A stretch of 64,000 bases of DNA, from contig OY757939.1 of the NCBI GenBank assembly GCA_963585895.1, forward strand, positions 37,916,619 to 37,980,618, read 5' to 3'. Shown here piece by piece: positions 63,812-64,000 of the stretch. The translations under genes and the position numbers were made by a program. The notes under the pieces were generated by a model that saw only the letters and a list, made by a program, of their open reading frames with translations, had not been told where the DNA came from and did not search any database. Source of the stretch: Sepioteuthis lessoniana (Eukaryota > Mollusca > Cephalopoda > Myopsida > Loliginidae). Numbering within the stretch: position 1 is the first letter of the stretch; each line of letters begins with the position of its first letter.

Positions 63812-64000
63812 GATACCATGGACACAGAGTCAACAGCACTTGGTGGCTAGCCTATGCGATCAACAAACCAAGAGAAACTGACTCGCACCAAGCACTGGTG
63901 TCATTTTGTTAACGCTACCCAAATTTAGATGTACAGGCTCCATAAACGATGAAGAGCACTCTTTATTTATACATATACCAAACTATTTTATATACGTGTG
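62971..64000. other. Unassigned AT-rich end of window
   Basis: (TA)n at 63780-63807; otherwise nothing recognised. Confidence 0.5.

Overview
The window reads as animal, non-coding, repeat-saturated and AT-rich DNA. It contains no convincing host exon. Nearly everything recognisable is mobile DNA: tRNA-derived SINE families, a long interspersed repeat (called L here), 5'-truncated non-LTR retrotransposons of two kinds, decayed Tc1/mariner transposase genes, hAT- and mariner-like MITEs, small solo LTRs, a Penelope-like element (PLE) remnant, foldback palindromes, and many (TA)n, (CA)n and (GATA)n tracts. The combination of several tRNA-derived SINEs, abundant TA/CA microsatellites and this particular RTE-like reverse transcriptase suggests a coleoid cephalopod, most likely an octopus. 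That is an inference; another mollusc is possible. Family names A to F, L and G are labels made for this annotation.

Layout. 0-10 kb: an L copy, A/C-type SINEs, an AT-rich degenerate tandem tract (6.1-7.3 kb) split by a SINE, and a solo LTR at 9.3 kb. 10-20 kb: a foldback MITE, a large inverted-repeat element (11.0-12.3 kb), ribozyme-tailed SINEs (12.5 and 15.4 kb), a palindromic element (15.9-16.3 kb), a SINE pair, and a Tc1/mariner C-terminal remnant at 19.8 kb. 20-31 kb: RTE fragments, L copies, a solo LTR with target duplication inside an L copy (25.7 kb), and stacked 3' ends of a second LINE family (26.9-28.9 kb). 31-45 kb: a hAT-like MITE, two inverted copies of an 0.8-kb repeat 10 kb apart (32.5 and 43.6 kb), head-to-head SINEs with hammerhead-like motifs (39.5-39.9 kb), and a 78-bp minisatellite grown out of an L copy (42.1-43.1 kb). 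45-64 kb: a decayed mariner gene (45.2 kb), a chimeric SINE (47.6 kb), a 27-bp minisatellite (49.9 kb), a GC-rich retroposon with a 13-bp duplication (53.4 kb), a perfect 61-bp-arm palindrome (54.1 kb), an internally deleted mariner with both ends (54.4-55.3 kb), the PLE remnant (55.5-57.3 kb), RTE pieces and more L.

The most interesting pattern is recurrence of hammerhead-ribozyme-like cores (CTGANGA, a helix II hairpin, then GAAA, with the two helix I strands outside) in at least five otherwise different repeats: two or three tRNA-headed SINE families, a foldback palindrome and a PLE end. The best copy, at 39538-39582 on the minus strand, fits the whole hammerhead consensus by eye. Between related copies the helix I pair changes on both sides (CAC/GTG against CAT/ATG). 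PLEs are known to carry hammerheads; finding the motif as the tail of tRNA-headed SINEs is the part worth testing.

A second pattern is modularity. SINE-A and SINE-B share a central core but have different heads and tails, SINE-A and repeat L share the same stem-loop 3' tail, and one A/B chimera carries an intact 16-bp target-site duplication, so it moved as a unit. All boundaries were read by eye without alignment software; most are good to about 10 bp, while those tied to target duplications are exact.
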